Assembly (NCBI GenBank): GCA_902776945.1
Contig: CACYSH010000022.1
Coordinates: 1-35,711 of the forward strand
DNA from: an uncultured Ruminococcus sp.
GTDB lineage: Bacteria; Bacillota; Clostridia; Oscillospirales; Ruminococcaceae
Reading direction: 5' to 3'
DNA length: 35,711 nt
Both the position numbers and the translations under genes were made by a program. The notes under the pieces are model-generated. The model was not told where the DNA came from and did no database searches. It worked only from the letters and a program-made list of their open reading frames with translations. Shown here piece after piece: positions 7,445-16,779 of this stretch (position 1 is its first letter; every line of letters begins with the position of its first letter).

Positions 7445-10400
7445 ATGAATATTTTTGATCGAATTTTGAATAAAACCGGATTTTTCGGCGACTTATACAA
7501 TACTTTGTCGGGCGGCTACACCCCGCTCGCCGTGTCGGGCGTGGCGGCTGTCCACAAGGCACATATCGCCGCCGCCCTCTCCGCCGATACCCCAGTGCTG
7601 CTCGTCTGCGCCGACGAAGCTGCCGCCGTCAAGGCAGCCGCCGACATCAACACGCTCTGCGGCAAAGTCACCGCCTGCGTTTTCCCCGAAAAGGAGTACG
7701 TCCTCGCTTCAATGGAGGGCGCGTCGCAGGAGTACGTCCACCGCCGCATCGAGGCGCTTTCGCTCGTGCTTTCGGGTGCCTGTCGCGTGCTTTGCACAGG
7801 TACGCAGGCGGCGGCGCAGGCGACCGTCCCGCCCGATGTGCTGGATAAATATTCCTTTAAGCTGAACGTCGGCGAAGAGATCGACCTCAAAGAACTCACC
7901 GACCGCCTTATCGCGGGCGGCTACGAGCGCTGCGAAATGGTCGAGGGTCAGGCGCAGTTCTCCGTGCGCGGCTCGGTCGTGGATATTTTTCCCGTTAGCG
8001 AGCGCGAGCCTGTGCGTATCGAGCTTTGGGGCGACGAGATCGACAGCGCCGCGCACTTCGACACCGAGACCCAGCGCCGCACCGACCCGCTTGATTCCGT
8101 CTGCGTTTACCCCGCGCTTGAAGTCATTTTCCCCTCGAAGGAGGAATTTTGCGCCCGAATCGACAAGCTGTCGAAGGGTCTGCGCAGCAAAAACGCCGAC
8201 GTTATCCGCGCTCACCTCATGCGCGACCGCGAATACGCCGAAGGCGGGCTGACGCTATCAAATCTTGACAAGTATTATACTTTAGCTTATGAAAAGCCCG
8301 CGTTCGTTTTCGATTACTTCGAAAGGGGAGTCTGTCTGCTTTCGGAATTTACGTCGGGCAGCGAAAACCTGCGCGGCGCTTCCGATATTTTCCGCGAAGA
8401 CCTTAAACTGCTGTACGAAAGCGGCGTGATGTTCAAAAAGCTCGAAGGCTTCCGGCTCGACGAGGGCGATATGCTTATGCGGGCGCTCGGGCTGCCGTGC
8501 GTGTTCCTCGACACGTTCATGCGGCAGAATTTCGACGTAAAATTCAAAAAGCTCATCAACACCGACTGCAAGCAGACCGCAGGCTGGGGCGGCAGCATGA
8601 GCGCTCTCCGCGAGGAGCTTGACGAGCTTGTGGAGAACAATTATACCGTCGTGCTGCTGGCAGGTTCTGACAAAACGCTGCCGATAATCGTTGACGACCT
8701 GAAAGAATACGGCTTTGATGCGGCGATCTTGTCGAAGGACGAAAGCGCCTCGCCTATCGAGCCGAAGCGCGTTTACGTCACGACCGGCTCGCTTTCGGCG
8801 GGCTTCGACTACCCCGACGCGGGCTGCGCGGTCATCACGCAGATGAAAGCGCTCAACATCACCGCGAAAAAGAAAAAATCCCGCCACAAGCCCGGCGAGG
8901 AGATCCATTCGCTGAACGACCTCAAATTCGGCGACCTCGTTGTTCACTCGCTGCACGGCATCGGGCGTTTCGAGGGGATACGCAACATCGAGAGCGGCGG
9001 CGTTCGCAAGGACTACATCACGATAAAATACGCGGGAACAGATGTTCTTTATGTGCCTGTAACGCAGCTCGACCTCGTTTCGCGGTACGTCAGCGGCGCT
9101 TCGGACGACAAGCAGGTGAAGCTGCACAAGTTAGGCTCGGCGGAGTGGCAGCGAACGCGCACCCGCGTAAAAACCGCCGTCCGCGACATGGCGGAGGAGC
9201 TGACAAAGCTCTATGCCGAGCGGCAGTTAGCGGCGGGTTACGCATTTTCGCCCGACAACGACTGGCAGGCGGATTTCGAGGAGCGCTTTGATTACGCCGA
9301 GACCGACGACCAGCTGCGGTGCATTCAGGAGATCAAGACCGATATGCAGAAGCCCGTGCCGATGGACAGACTTCTCTGCGGTGATGTGGGCTTCGGCAAA
9401 ACGGAAGTGGCGCTGCGGGCGGCGTTCAAGTGCGTGCTGGATTCAAAGCAGGCGGCGATACTGGTGCCGACAACGGTGCTGGCATGGCAGCATTATCAGA
9501 CGGCGATAAAGCGGTTCGAGCATTTCCCGATGAAGGTGGAGCTGCTTTCGCGCTTTCGCACGCCGTCGCAGCAGCAGGCGATAATCCGCGAGCTGAAACG
9601 CGGCACGATAGATATAATCATCGGCACGCACAGGCTCGTTTCGAAGGACGTTGGCTTCAAAGACCTCGGACTGGTAATTATTGACGAAGAACAGCGGTTC
9701 GGCGTGGCGGCGAAGGAAAAGCTCAAGGAGCTGTTCAAGGGCGTGGACGTTCTGACCCTTTCGGCAACGCCCATTCCGCGCACGCTGAACATGGCGCTTT
9801 CGGGGATTCGCGATATGTCGGTCATCGAGGAGCCGCCGCAGGACAGGCGACCGATCCAGACCTACGTTGTCGAGCAGGACATGGGCGTTATCGGGCAGGC
9901 GATCTCGAAGGAGCTGCGGCGCGGCGGGCAGGTTTACTACATTCACAACCGCATCGACACGATCTACCGCACGGCGGAGCAGCTTTCGCGGCTGATTCCG
10001 GGCGTGCGGGTCGGCGTGGCGCACGGCAGGCTGAACGAAAACGAACTCAGCGAGATATGGCGGCAGCTCATCGAGGGCGAGATAGATGTGCTTGTCTGCA
10101 CGACGCTTATTGAAACGGGCGTGGACGTGCCGAACGTGAACACGCTCATCATCGAGGACGCGGACTATCTCGGGCTTTCGCAGATGCACCAGCTGCGTGG
10201 GCGCGTCGGGCGGTCGAGCCGCAGGGCGTATGCGTACCTGATGTTCAGGCGCGGGAAGATACTTAGCGAGATAGCGACAAAGCGGCTTGAAGCGATCAAG
10301 GAGTACACGCGGTTCGGGTCGGGCTTTCACATCGCCATGCGCGACCTGGAGATCCGCGGCGCGGGCAGCATTCTGAGCGGGCGGCAGCACGGACATATGG

Positions 10401-10912
10401 AGGCAGTCGGGTACGATCTTTACCTGCAAATGCTGAACGAAGCAATTGCCGAGCAGAAGGGCGAAGCGCCGCCGCCGTCGCCCGAGGACTGCCTTATCGA
10501 CATCATGATAGATGCGTTCATACCTTCGACATATATTGAGAGCGACACGCTGCGCATCGACGCTTACAGGCGAATCGCGTCTATCGTGACGGAGGAGGAC
10601 AGCCGCGACGTTCTTGACGAGCTTATCGACCGTTACGGCGACCCGCCGAAGCCGGTCATGGGCTTGATAAACGTGGCGCTCGTGCGGAACTCGGCAGCGT
10701 CTATGGGTATAAAAGAGATAACCCAGCGCGGCTCAAAGGCGGTGTTCCAATTACGCGAGCTAAAGCCGGCAATGGCACCCAAGCTGCTGAACGTCTACGG
10801 AAAGCGGCTGAAATTCATTCAGGGCGACGAACCGGGATTTTCGGTAGATGTCCGCCCGGGGCAGCCCATGTCGGAACTTATCGCGGAGGTAGCGTCAGCG
10901 CTGAAAGGGTAG
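7445..10912 (+). CDS. mfd: Transcription-repair coupling factor
   Basis: An 1155-aa Mfd, the normal full length. It displaces RNA polymerase stalled at DNA lesions and recruits UvrA. Domains in order are a UvrB-like N-terminal region (about 1-330), the RNA polymerase-interacting CarD-like domain beginning near residue 495 (FGDLVVHSLHGIGRFEGI), a superfamily 2 translocase with Walker A GDVGFGKTE (about 644-652), a DEEQ box (about 745) and LSATPIPRTL, and a C-terminal TRCF domain (about 1000-1120). The start ATG at 7445 has only a weak TAGGTG upstream, but the conserved N-terminus begins there. It follows pth, separated by the palindromic repeat, and ends at a strong terminator. Confidence 0.97.
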   Translation: MNIFDRILNKTGFFGDLYNTLSGGYTPLAVSGVAAVHKAHIAAALSADTPVLLVCADEAAAVKAAADINTLCGKVTACVFPEKEYVLASMEGASQEYVHRRIEALSLVLSGACRVLCTGTQAAAQATVPPDVLDKYSFKLNVGEEIDLKELTDRLIAGGYERCEMVEGQAQFSVRGSVVDIFPVSEREPVRIELWGDEIDSAAHFDTETQRRTDPLDSVCVYPALEVIFPSKEEFCARIDKLSKGLRSKNADVIRAHLMRDREYAEGGLTLSNLDKYYTLAYEKPAFVFDYFERGVCLLSEFTSGSENLRGASDIFREDLKLLYESGVMFKKLEGFRLDEGDMLMRALGLPCVFLDTFMRQNFDVKFKKLINTDCKQTAGWGGSMSALREELDELVENNYTVVLLAGSDKTLPIIVDDLKEYGFDAAILSKDESASPIEPKRVYVTTGSLSAGFDYPDAGCAVITQMKALNITAKKKKSRHKPGEEIHSLNDLKFGDLVVHSLHGIGRFEGIRNIESGGVRKDYITIKYAGTDVLYVPVTQLDLVSRYVSGASDDKQVKLHKLGSAEWQRTRTRVKTAVRDMAEELTKLYAERQLAAGYAFSPDNDWQADFEERFDYAETDDQLRCIQEIKTDMQKPVPMDRLLCGDVGFGKTEVALRAAFKCVLDSKQAAILVPTTVLAWQHYQTAIKRFEHFPMKVELLSRFRTPSQQQAIIRELKRGTIDIIIGTHRLVSKDVGFKDLGLVIIDEEQRFGVAAKEKLKELFKGVDVLTLSATPIPRTLNMALSGIRDMSVIEEPPQDRRPIQTYVVEQDMGVIGQAISKELRRGGQVYYIHNRIDTIYRTAEQLSRLIPGVRVGVAHGRLNENELSEIWRQLIEGEIDVLVCTTLIETGVDVPNVNTLIIEDADYLGLSQMHQLRGRVGRSSRRAYAYLMFRRGKILSEIATKRLEAIKEYTRFGSGFHIAMRDLEIRGAGSILSGRQHGHMEAVGYDLYLQMLNEAIAEQKGEAPPPSPEDCLIDIMIDAFIPSTYIESDTLRIDAYRRIASIVTEEDSRDVLDELIDRYGDPPKPVMGLINVALVRNSAASMGIKEITQRGSKAVFQLRELKPAMAPKLLNVYGKRLKFIQGDEPGFSVDVRPGQPMSELIAEVASALKG

Positions 10913-10950
10913 GGTAGTGCTTTTCCAATTTTTGTAGTAAATGTATTTAA

Positions 10951-10984
10951 CGCCCTGCGGGATATTTCGCGGGGCGCTTTTTTT
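10951..10984 (+). terminator. Rho-independent terminator of mfd
   Basis: The stem CGCCCTGCG (10951-10959) / CGCGGGGCG (10968-10976), with one G-T pair, is followed by a T-run (10978-10984). The downstream gene is convergent; its stop codon lies at the T-run. Confidence 0.88.
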
Positions 10985-11315
10985 ATTTCAACTTTTCGTT
11001 TAATTGTTTTTGCTGATTCATTCGTGTATATATCACAGCAATAATATATACTGTTGCAGTTGGTTCGTCAATATAATAGTAAATATAGTAATTCTTTACC
11101 AGCAACTTTCGGACTCCGATTTCGCCCCACGGTTTTTCGCTGATAGTTTTGTTTCGTTCGGGAGAAAGCGACAGCGAGCTGATTTTTTCATTCAACAGAT
11201 CGTTGAGTGAAAGTGCCGACTGCGGATTTCCGATGGTTTCAGCTATATATAACACAATTTTTCTTATATCCTGTGCCGCTTCGGGGGTAATTATTGTTTT
11301 ATATGTCTTTGACAT
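10983..11315 (-). CDS. RelE/ParE-family toxin
   Basis: A 110-aa protein of the RelE/ParE superfamily fold. N-terminal helices carry ITPEAAQDIRKIVLYI, and the C-terminal half has the beta-strand pattern VRKLLVKNYYIYYYIDE followed by VYIIAVIYTR, the usual end of this toxin core. Family members are ribosome-dependent mRNA endonucleases (RelE) or gyrase poisons (ParE); the sequence alone does not decide which. The start ATG at 11315 overlaps the antitoxin stop by 17 nt, the classic coupled arrangement, with GAGGAG about 14 nt upstream inside the antitoxin gene. It looks intact. Confidence 0.85.
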   Translation of the reverse strand: MSKTYKTIITPEAAQDIRKIVLYIAETIGNPQSALSLNDLLNEKISSLSLSPERNKTISEKPWGEIGVRKLLVKNYYIYYYIDEPTATVYIIAVIYTRMNQQKQLNEKLK

Positions 11316-11619
11316 AACTGTCTATTATCTCCTCACGCAGCGAAGAGAAAAACTCCTCCGACGGAATGCCTTCTCCCGCCTTTGCCTGCGACAATCCGCG
11401 CTTTATTTTTTCAGAAAACTCTTCATCGGTCATGCTTTCCCGGGAAATCGGCGCGGGAATACACGGACGGAACGGCAGCCCGCCGCTCAAAATTATCTGT
11501 CGGTAAAACATATTTATCGCCCCCGAAGCAGAAATTCCGAGCTTTGAAAGAATATCTTCCGCCTGTTCCTTTATGTCAGGCTCGACACGCGCCATAACGT
11601 TTGAACTTTTTATTGCCAT
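11299..11619 (-). CDS. RelB/DinJ-family antitoxin
   Basis: A 106-aa protein with an N-terminal ribbon-helix-helix segment (MARVEPDIKEQAEDIL...LGISASGAINMFYRQ), typical of RelB/DinJ antitoxins, which bind DNA through this domain and wrap the toxin with the C-terminal half (GLSQAKAGEGIPSEEFFSSLR). The longest frame begins at 11655. The ATG at 11619 is preferred because AAAGGCGGTG stands just upstream and the upstream frame overlaps the promoter. It is encoded first, followed by the toxin. Autoregulation is likely, since the inverted repeat CTGATA/TATCAG flanks the -10 box. Confidence 0.85.
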   Translation of the reverse strand: MAIKSSNVMARVEPDIKEQAEDILSKLGISASGAINMFYRQIILSGGLPFRPCIPAPISRESMTDEEFSEKIKRGLSQAKAGEGIPSEEFFSSLREEIIDSYVKDI

Positions 11620-11635
11620 AGCAGACACCGCCTTT

Positions 11636-11672
11636 CTGATACTATTATACCACATTGTATATCAGATTGCAA
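11636..11672 (-). promoter_or_regulatory. Promoter and likely operator of the RelB/RelE-type pair
   Basis: Read on the minus strand, TTGCAA (11672-11667), a 17-nt spacer and TATAAT (11649-11644) make a strong promoter ahead of the antitoxin. The inverted repeat CTGATA/TATCAG (11660-11665 and 11636-11641) brackets the -10 box and is a plausible RelB operator (inference). Confidence 0.75.
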
Positions 11673-11693
11673 TACCTATTCATATAAAAACAT

Positions 11694-11729
11694 AAAAAAA
11701 GCCGTGCAGCCCGAAGACCGCACAGCCTT
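11694..11729 (-). terminator. Rho-independent terminator of tuf
   Basis: On the minus strand the stem GCTGTGC (11726-11720) / GCACGGC (11707-11701) is followed by seven T (11700-11694), about 36 nt downstream of the tuf stop. It ends the str operon transcript. Confidence 0.85.
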
Positions 11730-11764
11730 ATTTACAAGTTATAAACTACCTATTCAGGCAAAAA

Positions 11765-12964
11765 TTACTCGTTGATCTTGGTAACAACGCCGGAACCAAC
11801 AGTTCTGCCGCCCTCACGGATAGCGAAGCGGAGACCTTCCTCGATAGCGATAGGAGTGATAAGCTCAACGTCCATAGCTACGTTGTCGCCGGGCATACAC
11901 ATTTCCTTGTCAGCAGGAAGAGTGATAACGCCGGTAACGTCGGTGGTTCTGAAATAGAACTGAGGTCTGTAATTGTTGAAGAAAGGAGTATGACGACCGC
12001 CCTCTTCCTTCTTCAGAACGTAAACCTGACCGGAGAACTTGGTGTGGGGGTGAATGCTGCCGGGCTTGCAGAGAACCTGTCCTCTTTCAACCTGGTCACG
12101 GGTGATACCACGGAGAAGAGCGCCGACATTATCGCCAGCCTCGCAGAAGTCCAGAGTCTTTCTGAACATTTCAAGACCTGTAACAACGGTGGTCTGCTTC
12201 TCGTCGGAAAGACCAACGATCTCAACCTGCTCGTTGACGTTCAGACGACCTCTCTCAACTCTGCCGGTAACAACGGTACCACGACCGGAAATGGTCATAG
12301 TATCCTCGATAGGCATAAGGAAGGGCTTAGCATCGTCACGCTCAGGAGAAGGAATGAACTCGTCAACAGCGTCCATCAGCTCAAGGATCGGCTTGTAAGC
12401 CTCGTTGCTGAGATCGTCCGGAGCTTCAAGAGCAGCCAAAGCGGAACCGATGATGATAGGAGTATCATCGCCGGGGAAGTCGTAGGTGGAGAGAAGATCT
12501 CTGATGTCCATTTCTACGAGTTCGAGCAGCTCGGGGTCGTCAACCTGGTCAGCCTTGTTCATGAAAACAACGATAGCAGGAACGCCAACCTGACGGGCAA
12601 GAAGGATATGCTCTCTGGTCTGAGCCATAGGACCGTCGGAAGCAGCAACTACGAGGATAGCGCCGTCCATCTGAGCGGCACCGGTGATCATGTTCTTAAC
12701 GTAGTCGGCGTGTCCGGGACAGTCAACGTGAGCGTAGTGACGCTTATCGGTCTCATACTCAACGTGAGCGGTATTAATGGTAATACCTCTCTCTCTCTCC
12801 TCAGGAGCCTTATCGATCATATCGTAAGCCTCGTACTTAGCCTGACCCTTCATAGCGAGAGTCTTGGTGATAGCTGCGGTAAGAGTGGTCTTGCCGTGGT
12901 CAACGTGACCGATAGTACCGATGTTTACGTGGGGCTTGGTTCTTTCAAATTTTGCCTTTCCCAT
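11765..12964 (-). CDS. tuf: Translation elongation factor Tu
   Basis: A 399-aa GTPase that delivers aminoacyl-tRNA to the ribosome. The G1 motif GHVDHGKT (19-26), DCPGH and NKAD are present, and the C-terminus ends in the usual GSGVVTKI-type segment. The open frame runs upstream to 13030, but the real start is the ATG at 12964, which follows AAAGGAGGAATTTCCC and begins with the family N-terminus [16 protein letters not shown]. It is the last gene of the rpsL-rpsG-fusA-tuf order. A separate promoter at 13019-13047 allows independent high expression. Confidence 0.98.
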   Translation of the reverse strand: MGKAKFERTKPHVNIGTIGHVDHGKTTLTAAITKTLAMKGQAKYEAYDMIDKAPEERERGITINTAHVEYETDKRHYAHVDCPGHADYVKNMITGAAQMDGAILVVAASDGPMAQTREHILLARQVGVPAIVVFMNKADQVDDPELLELVEMDIRDLLSTYDFPGDDTPIIIGSALAALEAPDDLSNEAYKPILELMDAVDEFIPSPERDDAKPFLMPIEDTMTISGRGTVVTGRVERGRLNVNEQVEIVGLSDEKQTTVVTGLEMFRKTLDFCEAGDNVGALLRGITRDQVERGQVLCKPGSIHPHTKFSGQVYVLKKEEGGRHTPFFNNYRPQFYFRTTDVTGVITLPADKEMCMPGDNVAMDVELITPIAIEEGLRFAIREGGRTVGSGVVTKINE

Positions 12965-13018
12965 GGGAAATTCCTCCTTTAAATAAATTTGTATTCGTGA
13001 TACATACCTATAAGATAT

Positions 13019-13047
13019 ATTATAGCACAAAGTTCACAGTTTTGCAA
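13019..13047 (-). promoter_or_regulatory. Promoter of tuf
   Basis: On the minus strand, TTGCAA (13047-13042), 17 nt, TATAAT (13024-13019), in the 188-bp fusA-tuf gap. It predicts tuf transcription independent of the upstream genes. No T-rich terminator is visible after fusA, so read-through is also likely. Confidence 0.8.
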
Positions 13048-13152
13048 GGGGTTTTGAAAAAATTTTCAAAAAAATTTCCGAAATTCCATAAATCCCTGCA
13101 AAACCGCGTTATTTGGTTATTTTTTGAAGCAGTCGGACTGCCCTGCGGGGGC

Positions 13153-15261
13153 TTAGTCCTCCTTCTTTCTCGAATTAACGATCTTCTCGGAGATGTTCTT
13201 CGGTACCTCGGTGTAGCTGTGAGGCTCCATAGTGTACTGACCGCGACCCTGAGTATTCGATCTCAGAGTGTTGGAGTAGCCGAACATCTCGGACAGCGGA
13301 ACGAGTGCGTCGATCTGAACAGCGCCGGGGCGTGTTTCCTGACCGAGGATCTGTCCGCGTCTTGAAGACAGGTCGCCGATAACGGTACCGGTATAATCGT
13401 CCGGAACGATAACAGTTACCTTCATGATAGGCTCAAGGATAACGGGGTCAGCCTTGCGCATAGCCTCCTTGAACGCCATAGAGCCGGCGAGCTTGAATGC
13501 GAGTTCGGACGAGTCAACCTCGTGATAAGAACCGTCGTACAGCTCAACCTTAACGTCAACTACCTTGTAGCCTGCGAGAACGCCGCTTTCCATAGCGCCC
13601 TTGATACCTGCGTCAACAGCGGGGATATATTCCTTCGGGATAGAGCCGCCGACAACGCTGTTGATGAACTCGTAGCCCTTGCCGGACTCGTTCGGTTCAA
13701 CGTTGATCTTAACGTGACCGTACTGACCGGAACCGCCGGACTGCTTCTTGTACTTGTAGTCAACGTTAGCCTTGGTGCGGATAGTCTCCTTATAGGATAC
13801 CTGGGGAGCGCCGACGTTAGCCTCTACCTTGAACTCACGGAGAAGTCTGTCAACGATGATCTCAAGGTGCAGCTCGCCCATACCCGCGATAATGGTCTGA
13901 CCGGTCTCTTCATCGGTAAATGTCCTGAAGGTCGGGTCTTCCTCGGCGAGCTTGGAGAGAGCGATGCCCATTTTCTCCTGACCTGCCTTGGTCTTAGGCT
14001 CGATAGCCAGCTGGATAACAGGCTCCGGGAACTCCATAGATTCGAGGATTACGGGAGCCTTGGGGTCGCAGAGAGTGTCGCCGGTGGTGGTGTTTTTAAG
14101 ACCGATAGCCGCCGCGATGTCGCCTGCGTATACCTGCTTTATCTCCTTACGCTGGTTGGAGTGCATCTGAACGATACGTCCGATACGCTCGCTCTTGCCC
14201 TTGGTAGCGTTGAGAACTTCGCTGCCTGCCTCGATAACGCCCGAATAAACGCGGAAGAAGCAGAGCTTACCTACGAACGGGTCGGTAGCGATCTTGAACG
14301 CGAGAGCCGAGAAAGGCTCGCTGTCGCTGGAAGGACGCTCGCACTCTTCGCCGGTATCGGGGTTTACACCCTTGATGTGGTCGATGTCGGTAGGCGCGGG
14401 CATATAGTCAACGATAGCGTCGAGCAGCTTCTGAACGCCCTTGTTTCTGTAAGAGGTGCCGCAGGTAACGGGAACCATCGTGTTAGCAATGGTAGACTTT
14501 CTGATAACAGCCTTCATCTCGTCGATAGTGATCTCTTCGTCGGCGAAGTACTTCTCCGCGAGAGCGTCGTCAACCTCGGCGAGGTGCTCGATCAGGTTAG
14601 TTCTGTATTCCTCCGCCTTTTCCTGCATATCCTCGGGAATGTCGGTAACTTTAATATCCGTGCCGAGATCGTTCGTATAGATATACGCCTTCATCTCAAG
14701 CAGGTCGATAAGACCTACGAACTCTTCCTCAGCGCCGATAGGGAGCTGTATCGGAACGGCGTTCGTGTGCAGTCTTGTTTCGAGCATATGGAGTACGTTG
14801 TAGAAATCCGCACCCATTATGTCCATTTTGTTTACATAAACCATTCTCGGAACCTTGTAGTTGTCCGCCTGTCTCCAAACGGTCTCGGTCTGGGGCTCAA
14901 CGCCGCCCTTGGCGCAGAGAACGGTAACGGAACCGTCGAGAACACGGAGAGATCTTTCAACCTCTACGGTGAAGTCAACGTGTCCGGGAGTGTCGATGAT
15001 GTTCATTCTGTAACGCTTCTTAGCGTCGTGGTCGTAAGTAGGAGTCCAGTAAGCGGTGGTAGCCGCGGAGGTAATAGTAATACCTCTCTCTTTCTCCTGC
15101 TCCATCCAGTCCATAGTGGAAGCGCCGTCGTGAGTTTCACCGATCTTGTAGTTTACGCCCGTATAAAACAGGATACGCTCGGTAGTAGTGGTCTTACCGG
15201 CATCAATGTGAGCCATGATACCGATATTTCTGGTATCCTGCAAGGAACAATCTCTTGCCAT
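13153..15261 (-). CDS. fusA: Translation elongation factor G
   Basis: A 702-aa ribosomal translocase GTPase, normal length. The G1 motif AHIDAGKT (17-24), [21 protein letters not shown] and NKMD are present, along with domains IV-V including [22 protein letters not shown] and the C-terminal [16 protein letters not shown]. The start ATG at 15261 follows CAGGAGGC. It sits 18 nt downstream of rpsG, in the usual str-operon order. Confidence 0.98.
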   Translation of the reverse strand: MARDCSLQDTRNIGIMAHIDAGKTTTTERILFYTGVNYKIGETHDGASTMDWMEQEKERGITITSAATTAYWTPTYDHDAKKRYRMNIIDTPGHVDFTVEVERSLRVLDGSVTVLCAKGGVEPQTETVWRQADNYKVPRMVYVNKMDIMGADFYNVLHMLETRLHTNAVPIQLPIGAEEEFVGLIDLLEMKAYIYTNDLGTDIKVTDIPEDMQEKAEEYRTNLIEHLAEVDDALAEKYFADEEITIDEMKAVIRKSTIANTMVPVTCGTSYRNKGVQKLLDAIVDYMPAPTDIDHIKGVNPDTGEECERPSSDSEPFSALAFKIATDPFVGKLCFFRVYSGVIEAGSEVLNATKGKSERIGRIVQMHSNQRKEIKQVYAGDIAAAIGLKNTTTGDTLCDPKAPVILESMEFPEPVIQLAIEPKTKAGQEKMGIALSKLAEEDPTFRTFTDEETGQTIIAGMGELHLEIIVDRLLREFKVEANVGAPQVSYKETIRTKANVDYKYKKQSGGSGQYGHVKINVEPNESGKGYEFINSVVGGSIPKEYIPAVDAGIKGAMESGVLAGYKVVDVKVELYDGSYHEVDSSELAFKLAGSMAFKEAMRKADPVILEPIMKVTVIVPDDYTGTVIGDLSSRRGQILGQETRPGAVQIDALVPLSEMFGYSNTLRSNTQGRGQYTMEPHSYTEVPKNISEKIVNSRKKED

Positions 15262-15279
15262 AAAAGCCTCCTGTCAGAT

Positions 15280-15750
15280 TTACCACCTGTAATGAGCAAA
15301 TGCCTTGTTGGCTTCTGCCATTCTGTGAGTTTCGTCACGCTTCTTGCAGGAACCGCCCTCACCCTTGATCGCGGCGAGGATCTCGGCTGCCAGCTTTTCC
15401 TTCATTGTGTCCTCGTTTCTCTCGCGAGAATACTTGGTGATCCAACGAAGTCCGAGAGTCTGACGACGATCGGGACGAACCTCCATAGGAACCTGATAGG
15501 TAGCACCGCCGACGCGGCGAGCCTTAACCTCAAGCTCGGGCATAATGTTTTCCATAGCCTCTTCAAATACTTCGAGAGCGGGACGACCGGTCTGCTCGGC
15601 AACGATCTCAAAAGCACCGTAAACGATCTTCTGAGCCACGCCCTTCTTTCCGTCGAGCATGATGTTGTTTACCAGTCTGGTAACGAGCTTGGAATTGTAT
15701 ACCGGATCTTCCAGTACGTCTCTCTTTGTAACCTTACCTCTTCTGGGCAC
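15280..15750 (-). CDS. rpsG: 30S ribosomal protein S7
   Basis: A 156-aa primary 16S rRNA-binding protein that organises the 30S head. PRRGKV at the start, then a segment ending [20 protein letters not shown] and ITKYSRER are typical. The frame is open to 15783, but the start is the GTG at 15750, preceded by AAGGAGGGAATTACA. The conserved N-terminus MPRRGKV begins exactly there, and the length then equals the family standard. It lies downstream of rpsL across an unusually long 243-nt gap that contains a strong palindrome. Confidence 0.97.
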   Translation of the reverse strand: MPRRGKVTKRDVLEDPVYNSKLVTRLVNNIMLDGKKGVAQKIVYGAFEIVAEQTGRPALEVFEEAMENIMPELEVKARRVGGATYQVPMEVRPDRRQTLGLRWITKYSRERNEDTMKEKLAAEILAAIKGEGGSCKKRDETHRMAEANKAFAHYRW

Positions 15751-15820
15751 TGTAATTCCCTCCTTCACAATAAATGAATTCACAGGTACTCGCTCGCAGG
15801 GCTTACCCCTGCGCCCCGTT

Positions 15821-15868
15821 CAGTGTAAAGCGGCAAGGTGTTATATATATAACACACCGCATTCACTG
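15821..15868. repeat. Extended palindrome in the rpsL-rpsG gap
   Basis: An 18-bp perfect palindrome GTGTTATATATATAACAC (15838-15855) is nested inside GCGG/CCGC (15830-15833, 15857-15860) and CAGTG/CACTG (15821-15825, 15864-15868). There is no T-run, so it is not an obvious terminator. It would form a stable hairpin in the str-operon mRNA just ahead of rpsG, where S7 autoregulation acts in E. coli. Confidence 0.7.
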
Positions 15869-15993
15869 TGGTCTTCGCAGTAAATTGCGACAATGAGTTT
15901 AAACCTAATTTAATGATGTGCGCGTCTTTCCGCGCTGTCTTTCACGGCTTGTCCTAAACAGAAATTATTTTCCGGAAATTGATTTCGCAGAAA

Positions 15994-16413
15994 TTATTTT
16001 CCCGCCTTAGGTCTCTTAGCGCCGTACTTGGAACGAGCCTGCATTCTCTTGGCAACGCCCTGAGCGTCGAGGGTTCCTCTGATGATGTGGTAACGGGTAC
16101 CGGGCAGATCCTTTACACGACCGCCTCTGATGAGGACAACGCTGTGCTCCTGGAGGTTGTGTCCGATACCGGGAATGTAAGCGGTAACTTCGGTACCGTT
16201 TGTGAGCTTAACTCTTGCGATCTTACGCATAGCGGAGTTCGGCTTCTTGGGAGTAGCGGTTCTTACTGCGGTGCAGACACCTCTCTTCTGGGGGCAGCTC
16301 TGGTCGATCACTCTCTTCTTCTTGGAGTTGTAACCCTTCTGAAGTGCGGGAGCGGTGGACTTAGTCTCGAAGCTGTCTCTTCCCTTTTTAACGAGCTGGT
16401 TAAAGGTAGGCAT
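15994..16413 (-). CDS. rpsL: 30S ribosomal protein S12
   Basis: A 139-aa decoding-centre protein, the first gene of the str operon. It begins [12 protein letters not shown] and contains the longer Firmicute-type loop ([16 protein letters not shown]). [11 protein letters not shown] and GGRVKDLPG retain both lysines where streptomycin-resistance changes usually map, so the sequence looks wild-type sensitive. The frame extends to 16479, but the ATG at 16413 is right: it follows AAAGGAGAGAG and starts the conserved protein. Confidence 0.97.
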   Translation of the reverse strand: MPTFNQLVKKGRDSFETKSTAPALQKGYNSKKKRVIDQSCPQKRGVCTAVRTATPKKPNSAMRKIARVKLTNGTEVTAYIPGIGHNLQEHSVVLIRGGRVKDLPGTRYHIIRGTLDAQGVAKRMQARSKYGAKRPKAGK

Positions 16414-16449
16414 TGATCTCTCTCCTTTCATTATAAAATAACATAAAAA

Positions 16450-16511
16450 TCGGTACGCCGTCCGCAGACTGCGTACCATAATATTATATAATACGAACTT
16501 TGATTTGTCAA
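16450..16511 (-). promoter_or_regulatory. Consensus promoter and leader hairpin of the str operon
   Basis: On the minus strand, TTGACA (16511-16506), 17 nt, TATAAT (16488-16483) is a perfect sigma-A promoter. The transcript then immediately forms a strong hairpin, GGTACGC (16477-16471) / GCGTACC (16458-16452) with inner GTC/GAC, followed by GATTTTTA. The hairpin plus T-run lies between promoter and ribosome-binding site and looks like a leader attenuator. Confidence 0.8.
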
Positions 16512-16575
16512 CAGTTACCGAAAAATTCTTTGTAAAAGTTTACAGAAATTTAATAATACCTGATTCACAATCATA

Positions 16576-16604
16576 TTGACAAATAATTGTTTTATATTTA
16601 TAAT
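16576..16604 (+). promoter_or_regulatory. Consensus promoter of the brnTA remnant
   Basis: TTGACA (16576-16581), 17 nt, TATAAT (16599-16604). The predicted transcription start, about 16610-16612, coincides with the ATG of the toxin remnant at 16611, so that mRNA would be leaderless. Confidence 0.8.
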
Positions 16605-16610
16605 AGAACT

Positions 16611-16779
16611 ATGAATGAGCTTGAATTTGAATGGGACGAAAATAAGAATACCATTAACAAAAAGAAACATAACGTTTCTTTGCTATCGTCATTCCGAATC
16701 GGTCATAAGAATAATCTCGGCGCGAAAAGCAACCCGGAACGAGTCACGGCAGTATTATGACAGGAGGTCAAGCCTATGA
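16611..16779 (+). pseudogene. Decayed BrnT-type toxin gene
   Basis: The frame from ATG 16611 encodes a 49-aa product. Its first ~22 residues (FEWDENKNTINKKKHNVS) match the N-terminus of BrnT toxins, which cleave RNA and are normally about 90 aa; the rest is unrelated. In another frame, from 16702 to the TGA at 16777-16779, the DNA encodes VIRIISARKATRNESRQYY, the conserved BrnT C-terminus. So the head and tail of the gene survive, but roughly half of the protein between them is missing and the frame is shifted. The tail frame ends in an ATGA overlap with brnA, preserving the ancestral operon geometry. A functional toxin is very unlikely. Confidence 0.82.

Noticed and set aside
11990-12982. 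A 330-codon plus-strand frame opposite tuf
   Set aside because: Same reasoning: it is a mirror of strongly biased EF-Tu codons, with no initiation signal and no recognisable domain.
13125-13140. Hairpin GCAGTC-G-GACTGC as a fusA terminator
   Set aside because: The minus-strand RNA after the stem is A-rich rather than U-rich, so it does not fit an intrinsic terminator.
13522-15777. A 751-codon open frame on the plus strand opposite fusA and rpsG
   Set aside because: It is antisense to two highly conserved genes, has a low-complexity Leu/Val/Asn-rich translation with no domain, and has no ribosome site. It is an artefact of codon bias.
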